From positions 124,001-188,000 of the forward strand of contig NZ_WBIQ01000008.1 in assembly GCF_009749405.1 (NCBI RefSeq): a stretch of 64,000 bases of DNA, written 5' to 3'. The notes under the pieces were generated by a model. The model was given only the letters and a program-made list of their open reading frames with translations, was not told the DNA's origin and did no database searches. The translations under genes and the position numbers were made by a program. Source of the DNA: Agromyces lapidis. GTDB lineage: Bacteria > Actinomycetota > Actinomycetes > Actinomycetales > Microbacteriaceae. Positions 55,709-64,000 of the stretch are shown here, one piece after another; the stretch's first letter is position 1; every line of letters starts with the position of its first letter.

Positions 55709-55745
55709 CGAACGGCCCCGATTCCCATGGAATCGGGGCCGTTCG
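55709..55745. terminator. bidirectional terminator between gltA and the acylase gene
   Basis: A perfect 17-bp stem (CGAACGGCCCCGATTCC with its complement) around CAT, 28 bp past gltA and 20 bp past the acylase stop on the other strand. Confidence 0.85.
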
Positions 55746-55764
55746 CAGTTCGGGTGCGTGGCGT

Positions 55765-58371
55765 TCAGCCCGCCGGTCGCAGCACGAGCGTGTCGTGTGC
55801 GGCTTCGGCGACGGCATCGAGGGTGAAGGGCCACGGGCGGGTCTCGCCGCGCTGCCAGAGCGGCGCCTGGTCGTCGTAGTGCGGGTTGAAGGCGTGCCCC
55901 GATGCGCCGGTGAGGTTGATCCAGCGCGACTCGTCGAGGTCGTCGAGATCGACAACCATGCGCATCGACGGCACCCAGTCGACGCCGTAGCCGAGACTCG
56001 CGTCCCAGCCGATCGCGTTGACGATGGCCGACCCGCCGCCGAGTTCGTACGGCCCGCGGTTGAAGAGCCATTCGATGGGCCCGATGCCCGACTCGCCGAA
56101 GCTCTGGTTGGTCAGCGTGAGGGTGTGCAGTTCGCCCCAGCTCCACGAGGCGGCGTCGTCGCCCATGAGATCGGATGCCTCGCCCCACGCCGCGCGGAGC
56201 GCAGCGGTGATGGCCGCGTCGCGGCCGTCGTCGCCCCACCAGGCGTTCTCGGGTTCGCCGAGCAGCGTGCCGACGACGTTGAACCAGCGGTCGCCGCCCT
56301 GCGGGCGGCTCTCGTCGGGCAGCTCGCCGAACATGTCGTCGAGCAGGGTGCGCCAGAACACGGCGAAGTAGGCGGCTTCGGCGCTGTCGGCGTCGGCCTT
56401 CGCATTCCAGCCGTCGAGCAGGGCCGCGCCGCGCGCGGCGTCGCCGTCGAGGCGCGCCGCGAGTTCGGCGATGAACGGCAGGAACTGCTGCGCGTTCAGG
56501 TCGCTCGTGTCGAGCTGGATGTCGAGAAGGTCGTCGGCCGTGAGCTTCTCGCCGGCGTCGAGGCGCTCGCGGATCAACCGGTCGATGGCTGCGGCGCGGT
56601 AGCCGTAGTCCCAGTCCTTCGTGAGCAGGGGGCCCGCCGGTCCGGCCGCGGCGTTGTTCGCCGTCACGATGTAGCCAGCGGGCGGGTTCTGCACGCTCGG
56701 CAGCTGTTCGAACGGCAGCATGCCCGACCAGCCGTTCGCGCTCGTCCAGCCCGGCATCGGCACGGTGCCGTCGCCGGCCTTGCGCACGGGGATCTTGCCG
56801 GGCGCCTGGTAACCGATGGTGCCCGCGTCGTCGGCGTAGATGAGGTTCTGCGACGGCACGTCGAAGAGCGCGGCCGCCTGGCGGAACCCCTCCCAGTCGC
56901 GCGCGCGGTCGAGCGCGAAGATCGCCCGGGCCGTGGTGCCCGGTGTGAGTGCCGTCCACTGCAGGGAGACCTCGTACTCGCCCTCGGGGGCGCCGGATGC
57001 CGCTGGGCCGGCCTCGGCGACGGCGCCGAAGTCGGTGCCGATGCCGGTCACGATCGGGCCGCGCCCGGTCGAGCGCACCGTGATCGTGACCGGGTCGCCG
57101 CCCGCGACCTCGATGACCTCTTCGCGGATCGTGAGCGGCACCATCGTGCCGTCGAGTTCGTAGGCGTCGCCCTCGACCCGCTCGAGGTAGAGGTCGGCGA
57201 CGTCGGGTCCGAGATTGGTGAAGCCCCACGCGATGCGCTCGTTGTGGCCGATCACGATGCCCGGCAGCCCCGAGAACGAGTACCCGGCGACGTCGAACGG
57301 GCAGGCGTCGTTCACCACTGCGCAGTGCAGGCCCATCTGCGCCCAGATCGACGGCATCGCCGGGCCGAGGTGGGGGTCGTTCGCGAGCAGCGGCTTGCCG
57401 CTCTCGGTGAGGGCGCCCGAGACGACCCACGAGTTGGATCCGAGGTCGCCGCCCTCGGGGCCGAGGAGTTCGGGGATGCCGTCGATCGTCTGCGCGAGCG
57501 AGGCGAGCGCCGCGAGGTGCTCGGGCGCAGAGGCATCCGTCGCTTCGCTTGACGACGACGGCGACCCGCCGGTCGCCGCCGTGCTCGTTGCGGCGGGTTC
57601 GCCGGCCTCGTCGAGCGGGGTGACCGAGGACGCCGCCGGGGCGGCGGCGAGGGGGCCGCCGACGATCGTCGGCATCGCACCCCACGGGAAGTCGGGGTGG
57701 AGGCGCGCGACCTCCTCGGCGGGCAATGCCGAGGCGAGCAGCGCCCGGTCGATCTCGTCGCCGAGGTTCGAGCGGAGGTCCCAGGCCATGGCCTTGAGCC
57801 AGGCGATCGAGTCGACCGGCGTCCACGGCTCGGGGGAGTAGGCGCCGTTCTGGAGGCCGAGCACGGCGTACTCGAGCGAGAGGTCGGCGCCGCTGCGCTC
57901 ATCGAGGTAGGCGTTCACGCCCTCGGCGTAGGCCTCGTAGTACGCGCGCGACTCCTCGTCGAGCTGCGCGTACTCCTGCTCGGCGATGCCGCGCCAGTTC
58001 AGGGTGCGGATGAAGCTGTCGGTGCCGACCTGCGATTCGCCGAACATCTCGGCGAGGCGGCCCGCGGTGACGTGGCGACGGAAGTCCATCTCCCAGAAGC
58101 GATCCTGCGCGTGCACGTAGCCCTGCGCGAAGAAGAGGTCTCGGCTCGTCTCGGCGACGAGCTGGGGGATTCCGGCGTCGTCGCGGTACACCGTGACACT
58201 CGCGGTGAGCCCGGGAACGTCGATGCGGCCGCTCGTCGCGGGGAACGAGCGCTGCACCGTCCACCAGCCGAGCCCCGCGCCCGCGACGCCGAGCACCAGC
58301 ACGGTGATCAGCAGGCCGATGAGAAAGCTCAGGCCGCGATGGCGGCGGGTCCTCGGGGCGTCGGTACCCAC
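55765..58371 (-). CDS. penicillin acylase family Ntn-hydrolase
   Basis: 868 residues from a GTG with AAGGAG 5 bp upstream. One membrane anchor (about 14-38) leads outward. The alpha-chain begins ITVYRDD-like SVTVYRDDAGIPQL, then FFAQGYVHAQDRFWEMDF. The autocatalytic site and beta-chain nucleophile are at LGSNSWVVSG (Ser about 311), followed by NDPHLGPAMPSIW. The enzyme should self-cleave and hydrolyse an acyl amide, possibly an acyl-homoserine lactone or a cell-wall derivative; penicillin itself is rarely the natural substrate. A spacer of Ala, Pro and Ser (about 240-290) directly before the nucleophile is longer and more repetitive than usual and may be removed during maturation. Confidence 0.9.
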   Translation of the reverse strand: MGTDAPRTRRHRGLSFLIGLLITVLVLGVAGAGLGWWTVQRSFPATSGRIDVPGLTASVTVYRDDAGIPQLVAETSRDLFFAQGYVHAQDRFWEMDFRRHVTAGRLAEMFGESQVGTDSFIRTLNWRGIAEQEYAQLDEESRAYYEAYAEGVNAYLDERSGADLSLEYAVLGLQNGAYSPEPWTPVDSIAWLKAMAWDLRSNLGDEIDRALLASALPAEEVARLHPDFPWGAMPTIVGGPLAAAPAASSVTPLDEAGEPAATSTAATGGSPSSSSEATDASAPEHLAALASLAQTIDGIPELLGPEGGDLGSNSWVVSGALTESGKPLLANDPHLGPAMPSIWAQMGLHCAVVNDACPFDVAGYSFSGLPGIVIGHNERIAWGFTNLGPDVADLYLERVEGDAYELDGTMVPLTIREEVIEVAGGDPVTITVRSTGRGPIVTGIGTDFGAVAEAGPAASGAPEGEYEVSLQWTALTPGTTARAIFALDRARDWEGFRQAAALFDVPSQNLIYADDAGTIGYQAPGKIPVRKAGDGTVPMPGWTSANGWSGMLPFEQLPSVQNPPAGYIVTANNAAAGPAGPLLTKDWDYGYRAAAIDRLIRERLDAGEKLTADDLLDIQLDTSDLNAQQFLPFIAELAARLDGDAARGAALLDGWNAKADADSAEAAYFAVFWRTLLDDMFGELPDESRPQGGDRWFNVVGTLLGEPENAWWGDDGRDAAITAALRAAWGEASDLMGDDAASWSWGELHTLTLTNQSFGESGIGPIEWLFNRGPYELGGGSAIVNAIGWDASLGYGVDWVPSMRMVVDLDDLDESRWINLTGASGHAFNPHYDDQAPLWQRGETRPWPFTLDAVAEAAHDTLVLRPAG

Positions 58372-58494
58372 GTCACTCCTTCGTGAGGTGCAGGAGAGGC
58401 CGTCACGCGACGGCCTCGGTTGCACCACACTAGCCGAGCGGCGAGTCGCCGATCGCGCGATGCCGACGAGAAGCGCCGAGCTGCATCCGAACCG

Positions 58495-59448
58495 TTACGC
58501 GTGCAGCGCCGCGTTGAGCGTCACGCCCTCGCCCGTGCGCGACAGCGCCTCGACCTGCCCGTTCAGCGAGTTGCGGCGGAACAGCAGGTTCGGCACCCCC
58601 GACAGCTCCACGGCCTTGACCGCGCGCGGGCGTCCGTCCGGTCCGCCGAGGAGCACGACCTTCGTGCCCGCGGTGACGTAGAGGCCCGCCTCGACGACCG
58701 AGTCGTCGCCGATCGAGATGCCGATGCCCGAGTTCGCGCCGAGCAGCGCCCGCTCGCCGATCTCGACCCGCTGAGTGCCGCCGCCCGAGAGCGTGCCCAT
58801 GATCGACGCGCCGCCGCCGATGTCGCTGCCGTCGCCGACGACGACGCCCTGCGAGATGCGGCCCTCGACCATCGAGGTGCCGAGCGTGCCGGCGTTGAAG
58901 TTGACGAAGCCCTCGTGCATCACGGTCGTGCCGGGTCCGAGGTGCGCGCCGAGGCGCACGCGTGAGGCGTCGGCGATGCGCACCCGTTCGGGCGTGACGT
59001 AGTCGAGCAGTCGCGGGAACTTGTCGAGTCCCGTCGCGTGGATGCCTGCGCGCTGCAGCGCGGGACGCAGCCGGTCGAAGTCGGCGGGATGCACCGGGCC
59101 GGCGTTCGTCCAGACGACGGCGGGCAGGTGGCCGAAGACGCCGTCGAGGTTCACCGTGTTCGGCGCAGCGAGCAGGTGCGAGAGCACGTGGAGACGGAGG
59201 TACGCGTCGGCCGTGCCCGCGGGCGCGGCGTCGAGGTCGATGGTGAGCTCGAGCTGCTCGACGCGCACGTTGCGGCGCGAGTCGTCGCCCGCGAGCGCGG
59301 CGTGCTCGGGGGCGAGCGGGGATGCCTCGGAGCCGAGCCGCGGCGCCGGGAACCACGCGTCGAGCACCGTGCCGTCGCCGGCGATCGTGGTGAGCCCGGC
59401 GGCGGAGGCGGTGCGGGCAGGGCGTGAGGCGGTGTCGTTCGCGGGCAT
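58495..59448 (-). CDS. dapD: 2,3,4,5-tetrahydropyridine-2,6-dicarboxylate N-succinyltransferase
   Basis: 317 residues of the actinobacterial DapD type. A helical N-terminal domain precedes a left-handed beta-helix with hexapeptide repeats ([62 protein letters not shown]). It succinylates tetrahydrodipicolinate for lysine and peptidoglycan synthesis. The C-terminal [11 protein letters not shown] closes the trimer interface. TACCCT lies 6 nt before the ATG and no ribosome-binding site is seen, so the mRNA is probably leaderless. The later enzyme DapC is encoded 4.3 kb to the left. Confidence 0.93.
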   Translation of the reverse strand: MPANDTASRPARTASAAGLTTIAGDGTVLDAWFPAPRLGSEASPLAPEHAALAGDDSRRNVRVEQLELTIDLDAAPAGTADAYLRLHVLSHLLAAPNTVNLDGVFGHLPAVVWTNAGPVHPADFDRLRPALQRAGIHATGLDKFPRLLDYVTPERVRIADASRVRLGAHLGPGTTVMHEGFVNFNAGTLGTSMVEGRISQGVVVGDGSDIGGGASIMGTLSGGGTQRVEIGERALLGANSGIGISIGDDSVVEAGLYVTAGTKVVLLGGPDGRPRAVKAVELSGVPNLLFRRNSLNGQVEALSRTGEGVTLNAALHA

Positions 59449-59529
59449 GGTTCAAGGGTAGCGAGAGCGCCGCCCGTGTGACGTGCTGCGTCCGAGGCGC
59501 CGGCGCTTCGATCGGGCGGGGAGGCGCGG

Positions 59530-59584
59530 TTGGACTCGCCCTCGGCGATCTGCTACCGTCCACCATATGACAGCGCTGTCTTAT
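59530..59584 (+). promoter_or_regulatory. leaderless promoter with LacI-type operator for the GH92 gene
   Basis: TTGGAC (59530-59535), an 18-bp spacer, TACCGT (59554-59559), then 7 nt to the ATG. The palindrome GACAGCGCTGTC (59569-59580), inside TGACAGCGCTGTCTTA, starts at the third base of the ATG and has the central CG typical of LacI-family operators. A repressor bound there would cover the first codons. Confidence 0.6.
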
Positions 59585-62500
59585 CAGGATCCGCCCCCGG
59601 CGACGACCGGCCCGTCGATCCCCGCCCCCCGCCCACGACTCATCGCACTCCCCACCGCGCTCGCCGTGCTGGCGTCGGTCCTCCTGCCCCTGGCCGGCCC
59701 GGCCGGCGCAGCACAGGCCGCGAGCGACCCGACCGACTACTCCCAGTACGTCAACCCGTTCATCGGCACCGAGGGCGACCACGGCCAGGACGGCCCCGGC
59801 GCATTCGCGCCCTACGGGCTGGCGACGGTCACCCCGACGACGAGCCCCGGGAACCACGTCGGGTACGAGTACACGGCCGGCACGCTCCGGGGCTTCACGA
59901 ACATCGCGCTCGACGGCGTCGGCGGCGGAGGCGGAGCGGGCGACGTGCTCGTCGTGCCGACCTACCAGAGCTACACGACCAGGCCCTCGACGAGCAGCTA
60001 CGACAAGGCGATCCGGAAGAGCGACGGCGCAAAGGACGAATCGGCGACGGCCGGCCTCTACCAGGTCGGCCTCGACGAGTCGGGGAAGCGGATCGACGCG
60101 CGGGTGACCGCCGCCACCCGCACCGGCGTTCACGACTACGCCTTCGACAGCGCGGGCCACGCCTCCCTCGTGATCGACCTGAAGCACACGGGCAACGGCC
60201 GCAAGGCGACCGACCTCGAGATCGGCGCGAGCGAGGACGGCAACACGACGATCGCGGGTTCCTTCACCGGCTTCTTCTACAACTCGGCGTACAAGCTCTA
60301 CTACTACGCAGAGACCACGGTTCCGACCTCGTCGGTCCAGACGTGGGGCGCCGCCGGGCTCAGCTCCTCGGCGACCGAGCAGGACGGGACCGACATCGGG
60401 GCGGTGCTCAACTTCGAGGCCGCTGCGGGCGAGCACGTCGGCCTCCGGGTCACGCTCTCACCGATCAGCGCGCAGCAGGCCGAGCGCGACGCTGCCGTCG
60501 AGGTCGGCGGGAAGACCTTCGACGAGATCCGCGCCGCGACGAAGGACGCGTGGAACGATCGGCTCGGCAAGGTCGAGGTGGATGCCACGGCGACGAACGA
60601 CCCGACGGGCGACCTCAAGACCCAGTTCTACACGCACCTCTACCGGCTCGCGAACACTCCGATGAACGCGACGTCGACGGACGGGACGTATCGGGGCGCC
60701 GACGGCGTCGTCTACCCGGCTTCGGGCTACACGCACTACGACTCGTGGTCGCTGTGGGACGACTTCCACAAGTACGCGGCCGTGGCCTCGGTGTACCCCG
60801 ACGTCTATCGGGACGTCGTGCAGTCGCTCGTCGATCTCTACGCCGGCGTCGCCGCGAGCGGGAAGGGCTCGGTCGGCGGCCTGCTGCAGTCCGTGCCGAC
60901 GGTGCGCTGGGAGCGCGCCCCCGTGGTCGTGGCCGATGCGATCTCCAAGGGCGTCGAGCTGCAGGGACTCGAGCAGGCGTATCCGGCGCTCGTGGCGCAG
61001 GCCGGGAGCTCGGCGAGCCTGACGAACCTGAACTCGGTGGGCGGCGGTCTGCTCGGATACTCCTACGACGCGTACGGACTGTCGGTCATCGCCGACGAGA
61101 TCGGCGAGACCGCCGACGCCGAGCGCTACCGGGCCGAGGGCGCGCGCTGGGCGAAGGCGTTCGACGAGGACGCGTTGAAGAACGACAGCAACGCGAAGGC
61201 GGCGACCGGCGTCGCCGAGGGCGTCGACGAAGTCGGCCTCCTCATGCCGCGCGCGAGCAACGACGAGTCGGCGGACTTCGCGGTGAAGAACCCCGAGAGC
61301 TGGAGCAGCGGCCTCTACCAGGGCACCTTCTGGCAGTACAACTGGTACGACGCGCAGGACCTCGGCGGCATGGTCGAGCTCATGGGCGGCAAGCAGGACG
61401 CCGCGAAGGCGGTGAGCTACTTCTTCGGCGACCAGGCTCCCGACGACTGCTCCCGCAATCTCCATCTGTTCGCCAACGAGATCTCGGTGCACGCGCCGTT
61501 CCTCTACAACTTCGTCGGGCAGCCCGCGCGCACGCAGGACTGGACGTACCGGGCGGTCACCGAGCCCGTGTGCGTGCGGTACACCGCCGACGGCAGCGGC
61601 ACGACGCCGTCGAAGCGCATGGTGTTCCAGAACGATCCCAAGGGGCTGCTCCAGACGATGGACAATGACGCCGGGACCATGTCCGGCTACTTCGTCTCGA
61701 GCGCCATCGGGCTGTACCCGGTGATGGCGGGGGGCGACTCGTTCCAGATCACCACCCCGATCTTCGACCGTACGACGATCCACTACCCGGGCGGCAAGGA
61801 CTTCGCCGTCGAGGCCCCCGGCGTCAGCGCGACGAATCGGTACATCCAGAGTGCGACGCTCAACGGCCGGTCGCTGGACCGCACCTGGCTCACCGCGGCG
61901 GAGATGAATGCGGGCGGCGTGCTGCACTTCACGATGGGCGCGAAGCCGTCGTCGTGGGGAGCCGACGGCATCGCGGCCGAGTCGCTCAACGACCATGTCA
62001 GCAGTGCCCTCTACCACCCGGCGGACGCGATCTCCACGACGTCGCAGGTGTTCGAGGAGTCCGGTGCGAACGACGGCTCGATCGACGACGTGATCTCCGT
62101 GCACGTCAGCGATGCGACGTTCACGGGCGAGATCGGTTCCGACCTGACCTCGCAGATCGACGTCGCCGGCGTGCCGGCGGGCCTCACCCTCGTGGCGACG
62201 AAATCGGGGAAGGAGACGCTCGACCTGACTCTGGCAGGCGCGGCGGGGCATCACCTCGTCGATGACTCGACCGACGCCCTCGCCGTCACGCTCGCGCCCG
62301 GCGCCTTCTCCGGAACGGTTCCCAGTGCAGGCGAACGGGCGCTCGCGCTCAAGATCCGCTTCGACGGCCACCGCATCACGCCGAGTACGACCGCCATCAC
62401 CGCCGACGCGAAGGGCGCCGTGCGGAGCACGATCGACCTCACGCTCAGCGGCGGCGCGACCTTCGCCGGCAAGAACCGCCCGGCGCTCTCGAAGGGAGCG

Positions 62501-64000
62501 CTCGCGTTCCCCGGCCTGGATGCCGGGATCACGGCCACCGTCAGGCGGATGAGCGACACCACGGCGCAGGTCACGTTCACGGGAAAGCCGGAGAGCGCGA
62601 CGAGCACGCGCTTCACCGTGCTCGTCGCCGACTCCGCGCTCGAGGGCGCCACAGCGGCCCAGGTGACGGGCGCCGGAACGACGGCACTCGATCCGTTCAC
62701 CGTCTCGCCCTTCTCGAGCACGCGCGCCGATCTGCAGACGCTGTACGACGACGCGCGCCTGGTGACCGCCGACGGCTACGCGGCGGCGACCTTCGCGGCG
62801 CTCGAGTCCGCGGTCGCGCGGGCGAAGGCGGCACTCGACGACGAATCCTCGTCGGAGCGCGCGTTGTCCACGGCGCTCGCGCTCCTGCAGGCTGCGGCCG
62901 ACCGGCTCGCGATCGGCGGCGACAGCTATCGCATGCTGCAGGCCGAGGGGTACGACCAGTGGTCCGGCGGGTCGCTCAAGACCGAGGCGGGCGGCAGCGG
63001 GACCAACGTCGGCGGAGTCTCGCCGGGGGCGTGGCTCGCCTTCCGCGGGCTCGACTTCTCCGAGTCGCCGCTCGCGTCGGTGGTGGTCGACTACGCGCAC
63101 AACCCCGGCTCGGCGTCGGCGAACTCCGCGGTCGAGATCCGCACCGGCTCGGCGACCGGTCCGCTGGTGAGCAGGATCGCGTTGCCGACCACGAACGGCT
63201 GGGCGAACTACACGGCGCTCACGCACACGTTCACCGCGGACGAGATCGCGAAGCTCGACGGCGTCAACGACGTGTACTTCGTGTTCACGGGCACCCTCGC
63301 CTCGGGCCAGAGCTGGATCGCGAACGTCGACTGGTTCCAGTTCCGGGCCGCCGCCGATGCCGTCGAGACCTCGAAGACGGTGCAGTTCGAATCGATCCGC
63401 GCCGGCTACGGCATGCTGAACGCCGCAGGCACCGGGCTCGTGGACGGCACCGACTTCTCGGGTGCCGACCTCAAGACCGAGGCCGGATCCGTCGGCGGCC
63501 AGCTCGCCGGCACGAAGAACGGCGCATGGATCCGCTACCGCGATGTCGACCTCGGAGCCCGCAGCGCGTCCACCTTGAGCGTGCGCTACGACGCGCCGTC
63601 GAGCAAGGTGCTCGACGGCAGGCTCGCCGTCTACGCCGATGCGATGTCCGGCGACCCGATCGCCACCGTCCCGCTCGCGCCCACCGGCTCGAGCTGGGGC
63701 ACCTACGGCACGGCGAAGGTCGCGCTCCCGTCCGCGATCACCGGCGTCCACACGCTCTACTTCGCGCTCCAGAGCACGCCGACGCCGACCCAGCCCTACG
63801 TCGGCAACCTCGACTGGTTCGCGCTCGAGTACGACGTCGACAAGACGGCGCTGCACGACGCCATCACGAAGTACTCGCCGCTCGCCGCCGACGCGGGCCG
63901 GTACCTCGCGACGGAATTCGCGGTCTTCGCCCGCGCGTTCGACGCGGCGAAGGCCGTCGACGCGGCCGCCACCGCGACGTCGGGCGAAGTCGCCGAGGCG
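59567..64000 (+). CDS. secreted GH92 alpha-1,2-mannosidase with FIVAR and CBM6-like domains (3' end missing)
   Basis: 1478 codons are read and the frame is still open at the right edge. A signal peptide ends near AGPAGAAQAAS (about 50). The GH92 domain (about 58-780) shows YVNPFIGTEGDHGQDGPGAFAPYG, a calcium-enzyme N-terminal motif, and the catalytic MDNDAGTMSGYFVSSAIGLYP block with its two Asp. A linker with immunoglobulin-like strands (about 830-1050), a FIVAR helical module (about 1056-1115) and two CBM6-like modules (EGYDQWSGGSLKTEAGG at about 1125 and a second at about 1272) follow; another FIVAR-like segment starts near 1427. It would trim mannose from glycans outside the cell. No ribosome-binding site precedes the ATG. 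Confidence 0.88.
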   Translation, partial: MTALSYQDPPPATTGPSIPAPRPRLIALPTALAVLASVLLPLAGPAGAAQAASDPTDYSQYVNPFIGTEGDHGQDGPGAFAPYGLATVTPTTSPGNHVGYEYTAGTLRGFTNIALDGVGGGGGAGDVLVVPTYQSYTTRPSTSSYDKAIRKSDGAKDESATAGLYQVGLDESGKRIDARVTAATRTGVHDYAFDSAGHASLVIDLKHTGNGRKATDLEIGASEDGNTTIAGSFTGFFYNSAYKLYYYAETTVPTSSVQTWGAAGLSSSATEQDGTDIGAVLNFEAAAGEHVGLRVTLSPISAQQAERDAAVEVGGKTFDEIRAATKDAWNDRLGKVEVDATATNDPTGDLKTQFYTHLYRLANTPMNATSTDGTYRGADGVVYPASGYTHYDSWSLWDDFHKYAAVASVYPDVYRDVVQSLVDLYAGVAASGKGSVGGLLQSVPTVRWERAPVVVADAISKGVELQGLEQAYPALVAQAGSSASLTNLNSVGGGLLGYSYDAYGLSVIADEIGETADAERYRAEGARWAKAFDEDALKNDSNAKAATGVAEGVDEVGLLMPRASNDESADFAVKNPESWSSGLYQGTFWQYNWYDAQDLGGMVELMGGKQDAAKAVSYFFGDQAPDDCSRNLHLFANEISVHAPFLYNFVGQPARTQDWTYRAVTEPVCVRYTADGSGTTPSKRMVFQNDPKGLLQTMDNDAGTMSGYFVSSAIGLYPVMAGGDSFQITTPIFDRTTIHYPGGKDFAVEAPGVSATNRYIQSATLNGRSLDRTWLTAAEMNAGGVLHFTMGAKPSSWGADGIAAESLNDHVSSALYHPADAISTTSQVFEESGANDGSIDDVISVHVSDATFTGEIGSDLTSQIDVAGVPAGLTLVATKSGKETLDLTLAGAAGHHLVDDSTDALAVTLAPGAFSGTVPSAGERALALKIRFDGHRITPSTTAITADAKGAVRSTIDLTLSGGATFAGKNRPALSKGALAFPGLDAGITATVRRMSDTTAQVTFTGKPESATSTRFTVLVADSALEGATAAQVTGAGTTALDPFTVSPFSSTRADLQTLYDDARLVTADGYAAATFAALESAVARAKAALDDESSSERALSTALALLQAAADRLAIGGDSYRMLQAEGYDQWSGGSLKTEAGGSGTNVGGVSPGAWLAFRGLDFSESPLASVVVDYAHNPGSASANSAVEIRTGSATGPLVSRIALPTTNGWANYTALTHTFTADEIAKLDGVNDVYFVFTGTLASGQSWIANVDWFQFRAAADAVETSKTVQFESIRAGYGMLNAAGTGLVDGTDFSGADLKTEAGSVGGQLAGTKNGAWIRYRDVDLGARSASTLSVRYDAPSSKVLDGRLAVYADAMSGDPIATVPLAPTGSSWGTYGTAKVALPSAITGVHTLYFALQSTPTPTQPYVGNLDWFALEYDVDKTALHDAITKYSPLAADAGRYLATEFAVFARAFDAAKAVDAAATATSGEVAEA

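Noticed and set aside
60458..63856. Long minus-strand frame opposite the GH92 gene
   Set aside because: Composition is Arg/Val/Glu-rich without motifs. The plus-strand frame has a signal peptide and a clear GH92 domain and runs 1478 codons.

Overview
The window is about 70% GC. Its coding style is that of a high-GC Gram-positive actinobacterium: GTG and TTG starts, many 4-bp stop/start overlaps, and a strong G/C bias at third positions. The gene set fits the family Microbacteriaceae, with an Agromyces- or Microbacterium-like genus as my best guess. It includes F420/deazaflavin-type oxidoreductases, CsbD and DUF6458 stress proteins, an Asn-Trp-Trp trp leader, an actinobacterial-type DapD, a 7Fe ferredoxin next to DapC, and a tandem glycine riboswitch. 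The genus is inference only. I see no rRNA, tRNA, CRISPR array, phage or insertion sequence. This is chromosomal housekeeping and cell-envelope DNA.

Layout. 1-5.7 kb: a methyltransferase, a LysR-type DNA-binding stub, and a three-gene, translationally coupled operon (DUF2975 membrane protein, small HTH repressor, giant zinc-ribbon polytopic membrane protein) behind two operator-like boxes. 5.9-14.2 kb: an acyltransferase, a NIPSNAP protein, an ABC-F ATPase, an F420-type enzyme, a first Fpg/Nei glycosylase, a cell-wall-binding M23 peptidase, a J-domain-like membrane protein, and small stress proteins. 14.3-18.6 kb: an ECF sigma factor with a membrane partner, a second Fpg/Nei glycosylase, and two GNATs. 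18.6-22.6 kb: a deazaflavin enzyme, a fused TrpE-TrpG protein behind a Trp-codon leader peptide and hairpin, a HemK-like methyltransferase, and a phosphoribosyltransferase. 22.8-26.3 kb: a membrane-anchored SBP/VWA protein and a DHA2 efflux pump. 26.4-32.3 kb: an NAD de novo operon transcribed leftward (nrtR-like, nadA, nadB, nadC, cysteine desulfurase, a 46-residue protein). 32.3-35.6 kb: a membrane patatin. 35.7-40.6 kb: the glycine riboswitch with gcvT-gcvH-gcvP. 42.3-47.7 kb: a complete oligopeptide ABC transporter. 47.9-55.7 kb: typA, an M23 peptidase, an enoyl-CoA hydratase, a lipoprotein, ferredoxin-dapC and citrate synthase. 55.8-64 kb: a penicillin-acylase-family enzyme, dapD, and a large secreted GH92 mannosidase cut by the right edge.

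How the parts fit. The NAD operon groups iminoaspartate and quinolinate synthesis with a desulfurase that probably builds the NadA Fe-S cluster, under a degenerate-Nudix regulator. The glycine cleavage genes respond to glycine through RNA. TrpE-TrpG is set up for attenuation by tryptophan supply. dapC and dapD supply meso-DAP or lysine. At least nine transcripts appear leaderless: a TANNNT hexamer lies 6-7 nt before the start codon.

Most unusual items: a 73-bp near-perfect palindrome read in frame inside nadB between two tandem repeats; an apparently leaderless trp leader whose -35 is embedded in a GCGCCRAC repeat; a LacI-type operator covering the start of the leaderless GH92 gene; and paired 15-bp operators 21 bp apart in front of the DUF2975 operon.
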